Origin: Chondrus crispus
Taxonomy: Eukaryota > Rhodophyta > Florideophyceae > Gigartinales > Gigartinaceae
Length of the DNA stretch: 64,000 nucleotides
NCBI RefSeq assembly: GCF_000350225.1
Contig: NW_005179158.1
Span: 142,298 to 206,297, forward strand
Reading direction: 5' to 3'
Shown piece by piece: positions 10,601 to 19,262 of this stretch. Position numbers and translations under genes: made by a program. Under the pieces are notes generated by a model that ran no database searches, was not told where the DNA came from, and worked only from the letters and a program-made list of their open reading frames with translations. Numbering within the stretch: position 1 is the stretch's first letter; the number at the start of each line of letters is the position of its first letter.

Positions 10601-13139
10601 GCTTGTTTCACTCTTAGATAACCCGCTCTTCGAACGGAGCCAGTCACATATGGAGCAGCTCGTGAGCTTGATAAGCATTCTTTGCTTGAATTTACCGCCG
10701 GCGTTTTGTGACAACTCGGATCCGAAACGGCCTGGGTCGCTGGCACGCCTCCGACGATCGATATCTGATTTGAATGACGATATTCATGAGTCAATGACGG
10801 TACTGTTGGATACTCACGATGATCCTCAAGGAATCTATCATATAGCCGACGATGGTGAAGACGACGACGACGACGACGATAGCGAGGATGATCATGGTGT
10901 GTTCGAATCTCCAGACATTGAAAGACAGGAGCGTAGTTCGCGCACACGGTCGACAAGCAACGGCGATGGTGCGAAGAAAGACAAGGAGTCAGTAGTTCAC
11001 ATTCCCCCGCAGTATCGCATTCCCGCGTTTAAGAGAGAGGATTTGGTACTCCTAACTAGGGTTCTTCTTCGTTCAGGATGCAGTGAAAAGACGTATGAGC
11101 GAGTCAGCCGTTCAATAGGCATCTTAGGCGAATTGGTACCGATCCGAATAATTTTTGTGGAGTCACTCGTTCAAATTGCCGTTAACGCCGGACAAGCTGT
11201 CCATGAAGAATATCTTCAGCTCATTGAGGCGTTGGAGGCGGCGACAGGGCCCCAACCGAAGAGAAAGAAACGAGATGTCATTGCTTCATTTTCGTCTGCG
11301 AGTACAGCTAACGAGCGAACGTTGTTGCGTGTCGTGGAGTCCTTAGCTGCTCTGTGGGAACACGAAGCTGAGGAGGCTGCGCCGAAGAAACCAGTTTCGA
11401 AGGCTGAGGATAGCGACCAAGGAAACAACACAGAGTCAAAGAAAGATGCCATGGGAGATTCTGACTCAACTCCGAGAGAAGCACGTAAGGATACAGTTTC
11501 AACTCAGAGTCGCTTCCGTCCGACTATGATCATAGGATTGAAGGCTTTATGGAGCTCCCTTGACAGAATACTGGAGCTTACTTCGGATGAGGGCGCGTTG
11601 AGAGATGGCAAGGCTCAACCCTCGTCATCTAGGTCCTCTCTATCTCAGTCAACTGTATTGAATGTTGGCAGGATGAAGTCGGCGGCCCGAACTATATCAC
11701 CCATATTGGCTCGGCTGAGCGCAATGATAGAGGCGTTCTTGATTACACATACAGCTAAGGACCCCACGAAACCTGGTGAAAATCTCCCTCCGCCATCACC
11801 CCGCTCACCGGGCTCACCGACACTCGGAAGGATACCATCAAGTCCACGTGATGCTACCTTCGCTCCCTCAGATGGGGATCTCGCAGCTTTTGTGGAGAGA
11901 CACAGAGTACCAATCAATGCACTGTTGCATGCTAATCCGTCTCTGCTTGAATCGTCATTCAAAGGTGCTTTGCGTCATCCCCAGGCGATTGATTTTGATA
12001 ACAAGAAGGCTTACTTTCGAAATGTTATCAAGAAACGCAGTTCTGAGGCCCACGCAGGAACCATACGTCTCAATGATATTCGCCGAGAGCGTGTATTTGA
12101 TGACTCTTACACAAGGTTGCGGAAGCGCACGCCTGAAGAAATGAAGGGAAGGTTGCATGTGCAGTTCAAGGGAGAGGAGGGAGTGGATGCCGGCGGGGTT
12201 ACAAGGGAATGGTACATCGTTTTAGCAAGGCAAATTTTTGACCCGAATTATGTCCTGTTTACGCGATCAGCTGCAAAGGCTGCGACTTACCAGCCGGATA
12301 AGCGCTCTTATTTTCACTCTGAACACCTGGAGAACTTCCGATTTGTGGGGAGGATTATTGGGAAAGCAATCTACGATGGACAGCTCTTGGATGCGTACTT
12401 CACACGTTCATTTTATAAGCATATTCTTGGTTTGAAACCAACTTATCATGATATTGAGGCTCAAGACCCCGAGTATTATCGCTCTTTGAAATGGATGATG
12501 GAGAATGATATCACGGGTGTGTTAGATTATACCATGAGTGCAGAATATGATGAATTTGGAAAGCAATCGGTTGTCGATCTGGTGCCAAATGGAAGGGAAA
12601 TTCCAGTTACAGAGGAGAATAAGGGTGAATATGTACGGTTGGTGACGGAAGTGCGTATGACAAAGACGATCGAGAAGCAGATTGAAGCTTTCAAAAAGGG
12701 ATTCTACGAGCTCATTCCCTGCGACGACATTAAGATCTTTAACGAGCTGGAACTAGAACTACTCATGTCGGGGTTGCCAGACATTGACATGGCTGATTTG
12801 AAAGCGAATGTGGAATATACAGGCTACACTGCCTCATCACCGCAGGTCACATGGTTCTGGAGATGTGTTTCTAACATGGATCAAGAAGACCTGGCGCGTC
12901 TCGTGATGTTTGTGACAGGAACCAGCAAAGTGCCCTTGGAGGGCTTTGGGACGCTTCAGGGTATGAATGGGCTGCAAAAGTTCCAGATTCACCGTGTTTC
13001 CGGGAACACAATGCGCCTTCCCTCGGCTCACACTTGCTTCAATCAAATGGATTTGCCAGAGTATAGCAGCGCAGAGATTTTGTCAGAGAGATTGCTTCGC
13101 GCAGTTCGGGAATGCAGCGTTGGGTTTGGATTTGCATAG
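7644..13139 (+). CDS. HECT-type E3 ubiquitin ligase, HUWE1/TOM1/UPL1-like
   Basis: The single long exon encodes 1831 residues. I start at the ATG at 7644 (MDESPTSSDS) because the open frame upstream is only translated poly-pyrimidine. Order of regions: Ser/Asp-rich N-terminus, acidic tract about residues 53-78, Pro/Ser-rich linker, K/E coiled coil about 549-577, then three motifs of the AALPxxxRAxxx type near 638, 687 and 742. Those motifs resemble the ubiquitin-binding (UBM/DUF4414) repeats of HUWE1 and plant UPL1. A second acidic run lies about 1069-1083. The C-terminal HECT domain spans about 1449-1831. The catalytic Cys is residue 1798 in HTCFNQ, 34 residues from the end, and the protein closes with GFGFA, close to the family's usual EGFGLA. 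It would accept ubiquitin from an E2 and transfer it to proteins, probably nuclear or cytosolic. Family members are usually 3000-4000 residues with N-terminal ARM-type repeats; these are absent here. Confidence 0.92.
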   Translation: MDESPTSSDSSSMDDASMSSSDPSHAGFRFDLSEPDDDGDSTGSHGDFDDMPDDDDDEEDDDDDDDDDMEDEDDDDDDVLNSHIRPHVLNVIASAFSASGYRAALHSDAPPPFPNQLTPLSLSDFSHMPVPDAPFLLPSRRVGMRSGDLSNLSSHFFLDSFDSLPTRNFTQLLSAIGGSIRLRLDTVAPWQVERTDPSLLFTYASRLSSGMPMCDSRVFAADLSLRGTASAIHPMLLRPPTPPAGQHVVDATRSLFSTLTRATSAERSPLRPLSHSTRQPQVRVSQAMTDVSGYITAAAAASDDQDASERPPPPIAVSTPQLQIARAEPTPIEVSADTSMASGSSAPSRGGAGPSSSVATEDSVEAAEPSSVAASPADSGLVAPRRDTETAPTTSGARAHGTGSLSSSRDQVDYLAECDLVRSVEPMQMPGPLDFFSGHVPRGGRHSYDRLAHSRDRDRDKIPSGVLKRWVYDPPSFGGDNLPAMFGNDLAHRSGRGHGRSPNPNIPLLAPESHEAVNTLSTRIMGRLETLLTEMTKIDEDVAERERREEVKKETEKEKAEAEKKKAEEEEEAREEETSRRAAEPSSEVAQAPANEEVAIDSNDVSAVAAHRAAAAGISLDAPANRNPEVVEAAIASTGIDPAYLAALPDEMRADIFSREYERIYSTAREEAGTSSSPASTTTVPQVFLIALPPALRAEVLELEVQFQQRQQNASGSNGTGPGANGNREGSGPAGAAEMDNATFLATLAPELRADILRTSADADIQSLPPSAAAEARELRARDSNARMLWPESGILGFEGRRFTNGLRGHGQGRHGSRSTPKQPPAYRWKKVEYGWLRESPKAADEPTCPLKADGLSALIQMHLLRRGHYGKTSLYHVFSQASKNTEARELILKQLVELLTSSLFQDARQREIHADKHMGEDFSRQHGTTARRALEMLTLLCKNDRVVAENLLGLPKSNQELGLIPKKITESTTMSYHNGNTSLATLVSLLDNPLFERSQSHMEQLVSLISILCLNLPPAFCDNSDPKRPGSLARLRRSISDLNDDIHESMTVLLDTHDDPQGIYHIADDGEDDDDDDDSEDDHGVFESPDIERQERSSRTRSTSNGDGAKKDKESVVHIPPQYRIPAFKREDLVLLTRVLLRSGCSEKTYERVSRSIGILGELVPIRIIFVESLVQIAVNAGQAVHEEYLQLIEALEAATGPQPKRKKRDVIASFSSASTANERTLLRVVESLAALWEHEAEEAAPKKPVSKAEDSDQGNNTESKKDAMGDSDSTPREARKDTVSTQSRFRPTMIIGLKALWSSLDRILELTSDEGALRDGKAQPSSSRSSLSQSTVLNVGRMKSAARTISPILARLSAMIEAFLITHTAKDPTKPGENLPPPSPRSPGSPTLGRIPSSPRDATFAPSDGDLAAFVERHRVPINALLHANPSLLESSFKGALRHPQAIDFDNKKAYFRNVIKKRSSEAHAGTIRLNDIRRERVFDDSYTRLRKRTPEEMKGRLHVQFKGEEGVDAGGVTREWYIVLARQIFDPNYVLFTRSAAKAATYQPDKRSYFHSEHLENFRFVGRIIGKAIYDGQLLDAYFTRSFYKHILGLKPTYHDIEAQDPEYYRSLKWMMENDITGVLDYTMSAEYDEFGKQSVVDLVPNGREIPVTEENKGEYVRLVTEVRMTKTIEKQIEAFKKGFYELIPCDDIKIFNELELELLMSGLPDIDMADLKANVEYTGYTASSPQVTWFWRCVSNMDQEDLARLVMFVTGTSKVPLEGFGTLQGMNGLQKFQIHRVSGNTMRLPSAHTCFNQMDLPEYSSAEILSERLLRAVRECSVGFGFA

Positions 13140-13748
13140 GGCGGAAACGAGTCGTGAAGGCAGGAAGGTTGATGGAAACTGCAATGACTGTGCACGCTCT
13201 ACGTGGATAATTGCTGTGGTCAGCGCAGCATGTTGCTGGCGATGTGCATAGTCTGATGGGGAAAGATACCAATAACTATGGGAAAGCAGGTGAAGATTAT
13301 CCGACGACAGTCGGGCTTAGCGTGTACGTGACGAGGAGTTTGGAGACGTGGTCGAAAGTTGATTTGCCGTTGCAGACACCCGGGTGCACGGTGCTGATGC
13401 AATATCGCAGACTCTTTAACTGGATGACTACAGGACACGGCCCTTAATGAAGATGGTAAACTATTTATTATGCTTGCAATATATTTGCGTAGACACACGG
13501 AAACAGGGGAACGATGTCTGACAATGCGAACATGGCTGTTTATCGGCGCAATAGGCGGATGAATTGATCTGGGTTGGATGCAAGTATGCAGTATCATAGA
13601 GAGCAATACCCAGAGGCGTTGACGTTGTTCGGACGGATCTCTTTTGCTTAGTTCATCTATCCATGGAGTGTGTCCACACTGCGACTGAAGGGATCGCTAG
13701 TCTTACAGTATTAAGGTGCCGTAAGCAATACGATAGAGAGGCAGCCGT
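13140..13748. other. 3' flank shared by convergent genes
   Basis: This lies between the stop of the HECT ligase gene (+) and the stop of the plastid zinc-finger gene (-). It presumably holds both 3' UTRs. No further gene was recognised. Confidence 0.5.
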
Positions 13749-14270
13749 CTATCCCAAGAAGAACCTTCTCCAGCTCTGCCATGGCAGAAACCCACCGCAT
13801 CTTGGCATTGCCATACATAACAATAGTGATATAAAGCGGCACGCAGGAGCGCATGTGGAATAAACTGTCAGGACTACTGGACAACTGCGCATGACCTACC
13901 TCTTCCGTTGCTGATGGATCACTCCCATTTTCATCTCCAGGGGTCGGGCTGGTGCAACTCTAAAAGTCGAGCGGGCAACTTACTCTGGGCACCGGCCGTA
14001 TCTCTGCTTCTTCCCCCTAAGGATAAGCCCCGAGCCGTTGCATCGCTGGCACCTTCTCTGGCGGACGATGCGCTCTCCAAAGAGCACTGCGGCCACGAAG
14101 AACGGGATGCACAAAGCGACGCTGCCGGTGATGACGTAGATGTCGGGCCCGGGCCCGGGCTCGAGCATGCGCGGCGCGGAGCGTGGTCGGCGGGAGGACT
14201 TGCGTGTGTGGCAGATAGCGCGACGGGGAAGGGGCCGCGCGGTCGGGACGAGGACAGGAAGGAATGCCAT
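13749..14270 (-). CDS. Small plastid-type membrane protein with C4 (DnaJ-like) zinc finger, two exons
   Basis: Exon 1 is 14270-13984 and exon 2 is only 52 nt (13800-13749). They are joined across a 183-bp intron with a GTAAGT donor and AG acceptor, giving 112 residues. The start MAFLPVLVPTARPL is followed by an Arg/Ser-rich, acid-free stretch like a plastid transit peptide. A transmembrane segment follows (ITGSVALCIPFFVAAVLF, about residues 46-63). Then come CQRC-NGSG and, completed only by splicing, CPECGG, together a four-cysteine zinc site. The protein ends GFLPWQSWRRFFLG, a tail I recognise as conserved in small chloroplast proteins of plants and algae whose exact role I cannot name. It is likely a thylakoid or envelope protein helping assembly or redox protection; that is inference. 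The splice reconstruction is supported by completion of the second CxxC and the conserved tail. Confidence 0.8.
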
Positions 14271-14612
14271 TGCGAGGGTTTGTGGCAGCGGGGGGGGGAG
14301 GTCCGTCTTCCGGGCACAAATCACTCGCATGGTTACACGTGTGAAACGGGATTCGTTTCTCCAATTGTCATAATTTAGTTGGTTAGAGGCTGTTCTGCCC
14401 GAAGGAAATGGCCAACCAGAGAGTGCATTGCATTTTGCACGAAGACACCTGCTTTCGAATTGAAGGGCTGGGCGAGATGCCTTGTGTGCGAGCTCGCAGT
14501 CGCCAGGTGATGCGCTTGCACAACAGCTGGTTGCCCAGAGCAACGACACACAGTCGCTACCGCGTTCGTCTTCGGTCGCACGCAGCTTTGTTCGAACAGC
14601 ATGGCACGCTCT

Positions 14613-14849
14613 TTATGAGAGAGAGGCCGGAGAGATCGAGCGTGCCCATCGGGGTGGTGCGGCGAGGGGTTTGCTTTGGGCTTTCGCTTGAAGAACGGCT
14701 TCAATTGGCATGTCAAGGTAAGGACGAGCTCGTGCTGCCGATCCCGAAGACCGTAGTGTGCACACAGCGCCCACCACGATCAACGGAATGACTATAACGG
14801 ATTGTTCAAAAATCGCTGTCACTCCGTTTCGGTTTAGGTATGTCGGCAT
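14613..14849 (-). CDS. Possible small single-pass membrane protein
   Basis: This 78-codon frame starts MPTYLNRNGVTAIFEQ and contains one hydrophobic segment (SVIVIPLIVVGAVCTL, about residues 17-32). A basic, Ala/Pro-rich tail follows. The layout is like tiny mitochondrial or plastid inner-membrane subunits, but I recognise no family. It lies just upstream of the plastid zinc-finger gene on the same strand. Overlapping frames on both strands are equally long, so it may be chance. Confidence 0.25.
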   Translation of the reverse strand: MPTYLNRNGVTAIFEQSVIVIPLIVVGAVCTLRSSGSAARARPYLDMPIEAVLQAKAQSKPLAAPPRWARSISPASLS

Positions 14850-15029
14850 TTCGGTGCTGCTTCCGCAGCGCGGATGCGTTCACTCTAGAGGTTATGGAGG
14901 TGCTGCGAACTCCACGATCTGCGCCCACAATCAAGGCACGTACAGGGGACTTGTTTATTTCGTATGAGGAACGTACAACTTACAGTCGACCAACCTGGGC
15001 TGGCGCGCGTGTGAGATATGCGCGGTCTG

Positions 15030-16691
15030 CTATGGATCCTTCGAAAGCATTCCAGACTCTCTAAGCCGCTTCGTCGGAACCGCCTCCGCCTTGCTACTCT
15101 CATCGCGGCTTCGCTTACTTCCATCCACCGCCATGCTATGGTGTCCAGCCCGATCTCCACTCACACCTGTCACCCCTCCGCCGTCAGAGCCATTGCTCGA
15201 GGCCGCACCATCGACGCGTCGCCCTTTGCCGTTACCTCCGGTCCGCTTCCCCGGTGCCTTCTCGATGAGCACACCACGATGCCGTGTTCGCAAGTGGTGA
15301 GATTGGGACGACCGCCACTTGAACCTCTGTGAGCATCCAGCGACCTTGCATGCATATGGCATCTCGTTTGTGTGCGTCCGAAAGTGCACCGTAAGACTGT
15401 ATCGCCGTTCAAACCTCTTGGTGCAACCGCTGTGTTGGCATACGAAACGTCCTTGCCCAGCACTGTCCCCTTGCGTGTTGCCGTCATGGCTGTCATGTAC
15501 GCTAGAAGCAATGGGAATTGCTGTTGCTACAGTTGTTGATGGTCCTGTCAGTGTGGAGGGTATTGGTTCCTGCTTTGAGCCTGGAGCTATCGGGAGCGAA
15601 GACAGATCAGGCCTCGATTCATGCAGGGCCAAAACACGCCCTGGTTCTGCCGTGTTAGTTTTTGTTTTCTGGTTGGGATGCCGTTGACGAATGCCGGAGG
15701 GATTGAGGGTGCTGAGGGCAGTGCCATGTTGGCGATGAGGCACTTGATCGGAAAAGAGTGGCCTCGGTTGTGTCTGTAGGGCGTAGTCCTCGTTGGAAGG
15801 CTGTGCACCGAAAGACCTAACGTACTGGCCTGGGGCTGTTTGCGAGAGAGGTTCCGCTTGCGCCGGGCGTTGATAGGGAAGTTTTGGGACGGGGTCCAGG
15901 GTCCATGGCGCCATCTGCTGTTCTCCGCGACTCCTCTGCCCCAGGTCGGGGTCTGCAAACTTGTCTTCATTGTCATGCGACGAAGAAGGCCAGTATGGCC
16001 GGCCAAATGCGTTGTCAAAAACATTCTGACCGCCTATCGGATTTCCATATACGTGCGTATCCAATTGGGGGGTGGATTCTGGCGCTACCTGGTGCGGGTC
16101 ACGATAGTCTCCTGGTCTTAATCGAGAATAAGCACTACCTTGCATCTGGTGGGTAGACAGCTGCAGATCGTTAAGGCCACCGGGGCCGGGGCCCGATGCG
16201 ACGTTGGATCCATCCCAAGGGACTGCCGAAGGGCCCGTACGCTGTTGCTCGGGTCCAGAATAGCCATAGTAATTGCCAGGAAGCGCTGCTCTTGAGCCAG
16301 ACTCAAGCTGTGACGTGTTAGCACCAGGGCTGATCGACAAGGTAGTGTACAAGACAAGCGCATGGCTTTCTCTCTTCGGCGGGGCCATATGGGACATGCC
16401 GTCGTCTCGCCGCCTTGTCGGGGAGCCTTGAGCTTGACTGGGTGCCGTTACGAAGAAGAGAGTTTGTGAATCTCTCCGGGACTGCGCCATGCTGGTTGGT
16501 ACAGTTTGTGTCGGAAGATGTGAGGCTGGATCACTTGGAAGACTCATTCTGCGGTTGTACCCAGGGATTGAGCCTTGGTTCCTGTTAGTGTTAGTGTGCA
16601 GTATTTGAGGGTTTGGGTTGCTGGGTTCCAAGTACCTGTACTCCATTGTTCTCGCGGGGTTGGGCTTTGGGCGATGAAGCTGTCTGTCCAT
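15030..16691 (-). CDS. C2H2 zinc-finger protein, probable transcription factor
   Basis: The protein has 553 residues. The first ~400 are low-complexity (Pro, Ser, Gln, Asn, Gly), as in activation regions. Two adjacent C2H2 fingers follow at about residues 410-465: C-x4-C-x12-H-x3-H (FVCQHSGC...HFRTH) and C-x4-C-x12-H-x4-H (YACKVAGC...HLRTRH). The x4 spacing and paired arrangement are like the TFIIIA/Zas-type fingers of many fungal and algal regulators. The C-terminal ~90 residues are Gly/Ser-rich and basic with KRSRDESSK and TKRLRES, plausible nuclear localisation signals. It probably binds DNA; the target is unknown. The first ATG gives MDRQLHRPKPN; a later ATG at MEYRYLEPSN is also possible. 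A G-rich upstream region and an assembly gap follow beyond its 5' end. Confidence 0.8.
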   Translation of the reverse strand: MDRQLHRPKPNPARTMEYRYLEPSNPNPQILHTNTNRNQGSIPGYNRRMSLPSDPASHLPTQTVPTSMAQSRRDSQTLFFVTAPSQAQGSPTRRRDDGMSHMAPPKRESHALVLYTTLSISPGANTSQLESGSRAALPGNYYGYSGPEQQRTGPSAVPWDGSNVASGPGPGGLNDLQLSTHQMQGSAYSRLRPGDYRDPHQVAPESTPQLDTHVYGNPIGGQNVFDNAFGRPYWPSSSHDNEDKFADPDLGQRSRGEQQMAPWTLDPVPKLPYQRPAQAEPLSQTAPGQYVRSFGAQPSNEDYALQTQPRPLFSDQVPHRQHGTALSTLNPSGIRQRHPNQKTKTNTAEPGRVLALHESRPDLSSLPIAPGSKQEPIPSTLTGPSTTVATAIPIASSVHDSHDGNTQGDSAGQGRFVCQHSGCTKRFERRYSLTVHFRTHTNEMPYACKVAGCSQRFKWRSSQSHHLRTRHRGVLIEKAPGKRTGGNGKGRRVDGAASSNGSDGGGVTGVSGDRAGHHSMAVDGSKRSRDESSKAEAVPTKRLRESGMLSKDP

Positions 16692-17130
16692 GATGGAAGC
16701 AGTCTGGGTGCGAATGTGATCGTCAGTGTGTTGAGTTATGTAGTAAGTTGTTGTACAGACAGGAGCTCGAATCTCCTTAACAGCGATCGCAGGTTAGCAG
16801 CCTTTTGTTGCATGAATGGAAAGGTGAAATCTCATGCAGACTGATGACGTCAGCGGGACTGTTTTGGTTACAAGGCTGTTGGCATGGCAAGAGGTGTAGT
16901 AGGAGTGAATCTGGTGACGGGCGTTGGAGCGACACGGTGAATGGCTGATCAGTCGAACAAGATCAGTAGCCAGAGCGGATGGAACAGGACGACGTGGGGT
17001 TCGGGGATGAGACTAGGGGTTTTGTACGGAACGAAACAGAAGAAAAGGAATGAAACTTTGAGTAGTTTGTGGGTTGAGGGCGGATGATGAGTAGGGAAAC
17101 GGGGTAAGTTTGGACGGTGGGGGGGGGTGG

Positions 17131-17182
17131 NNNNNNNNNNNNNNNNNNNNNNNNNNNNNNNNNNNNNNNNNNNNNNNNNNNN
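17131..17182. other. Assembly gap (52 N) inside a poly-G run
   Basis: The Ns are flanked by GGGGGGGTGG on the left and about 30 G on the right. The gap probably marks a homopolymer that sequencing could not cross, so its true length is unknown. Confidence 0.95.
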
Positions 17183-17212
<30 letters not shown>

Positions 17213-17213
<1 letters not shown>

Positions 17214-19262
17214 GGGAGGAGGGATGTAAAAGTTGACGACGAGCGGGTAAACGGGGGAGTGGACTGCGCAGTGCCCTCAAAGGGAGAGGTTGTCGAGGAT
17301 ATCGAACGTGTTGACGAACAGCTATTGGCGGTGGCTGGGAAAAAAAATAGCGACGGCGGTTACCAGATGAGAGAGTGTTGCGGAGGACATAGAACGGCAC
17401 ACGTATTGCGTGTGGGGATTGAGGGAGAAACATCAAATTCAGAAGGTAAATTAAACCTTTCGAAACCCGCCCATCCATGCTCGCAAAAATGCCTTAGCAT
17501 CGGCGACTCTTTAGACCCAACATTCCTAATCCGCGAACCCAGTCAAAACCCTATTCCCCGCTTGCACACGCCCCCGACGAGCACCTCTATTCATAACCTA
17601 CTTGTCGCTCACCGGCATTTGCAACAGCCTCAGTTCGTTCCTAGCTCATGCTATCTCTCATTGGCCTCATCTGCGAAGAAACCATTCCGCGTATTCCAAT
17701 CCAGTATCTATCGATAACCACACCCCGTTCCGATCTCTACGTAGGAGACCTTGTTGGCCCTCGGCCCTCCAAGTTCAAACCACTCGTCCTCGGCGAACAG
17801 CTCGCCAGCAGAACCCCCGGCCTGCCCCCTTGTTTTCGGATGCGTCATGCGAGAGACAGTGTGCGGAGCAGTATGTCAGCCTTGTGTCGACAACGTACAT
17901 TTTATTACGGTAGACCACATTGCACGGATCACCACTTTCACGGCGCCGAGTGACAAGTCAGAGAAGAGAAGCAGCTCTGTGTGAACCGCCGCTAGAAAGG
18001 CGAGCTGTCTTCCAATCCCGTCCCCATCCCCACCTTTTCCATGCTTATCCATAAGCCCTCACGCAGGTAGTAATGTAAGTGCGTGTTCCAACTGTGACTT
18101 TACGAGATTTTTAGCACGCATCGGCTTGCCAAGTTGACCCCCCTGCAGGTGGACGCTTCCGCCTGTCTTCTCCCTCTAGCCTGTCGACGTGTCCGCACAT
18201 CCACACCACCACGAGGGCATATCCACGATTTCGTGACGCACCATGGTCTCAGCGAGAGGAAACAACCTCTCGGACCACTGCGAATCGTGGAACTCATGAA
18301 GGGACATAGTTTGCGGACCATGCCCGTTCGACAGTTTTCATCCCACGTTCCACCATATTCCAGTCCCTTATTCCATCCACTCGGCAACCTCCTCGATGCT
18401 TCCTTTTATTCAGCATGCGTTCTATTCCATTCTCGGTAAGGCTGTCCTTCTAACTAGTTCCGTTTCTTTGGCTGTCGGTCAAAGGGATACACGGATATTT
18501 GTGTGAACTGCGCTTACCGCGACCTCCTTTTCATAACTACAATTAATCAAGCCTTGATTTTGTTGAATGCAAACGAAAAGTATGCCAAGGGCCGTAACGT
18601 GCTCAACAAAAGGCCAGTCACATGGTGGCATAATAAGAAAACTTGCATACGTTTAATTGGGCCATGGTCATGTGGGATCGTTTTACTTGTGATGGGTTAG
18701 ATCGCACGCCACCCTGTAGTAGCCGGGAGCCGGCAAGAGAATCCGTCCTTAGGCTCATGCGTTTTCAGACGTTCAGGTACTAAAATACATGAACCCCCCT
18801 AGTGCTGAAATCAAAAATCTTTTCCTCTATTCTTCCTTTGGAAAGACATTGGCTAGGAATGTCACGATGGTCGTTTAGACCTCATTGATTACAGCGTTAG
18901 TATTGCTGTACATGTATCTGTTGCTATAATAAAAGCGTGGTCTTGATTCAATTTCCTCAGAACCGGGCAGTACTTTGTTAATACTTCAAAACCGCAGCTG
19001 GGAAGGATAGCACAGCGATTCTTGAGTTTACTGTGGGTCCCACAATCTCTCCAAGCGCACTTGCTGGGATGTGGATACACAAATACCCTCCGTGGAAAAC
19101 TGCAACATGTGTGCAAGCTTACTCTTCAATTTCCCTCCTCTTCGGCGCATGCATCATCACTATTACACCATTAGTCAAGAGGTTGGAAAGTGTGGACTAA
19201 AAAAGGATCGTCCTAGAGGGTGCTATGCTCTAAATTACCAAAACTTGTTAAACACTACTCAG
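17213..19262. other. Region without a supported gene
   Basis: The best frame is 17648-17953 (+, 101 codons, starting MLSLIGLICEETIPRIPIQY), with an overlapping frame ending at 17984. I recognise no domain in either. The rest (18.0-19.26 kb) holds short frames only and presumably includes the 3' UTR of metH. Confidence 0.4.

Noticed and set aside
13957-13983. 24-26-nt intron in the plastid zinc-finger gene
   Set aside because: Too short for a spliceosomal intron in this context. The acceptor at 13801 gives 183 bp and restores CPECGGFLPW.
16963-17717. Frames spanning the N gap
   Set aside because: They read through Ns and homopolymer G/C and have no evidence of coding.
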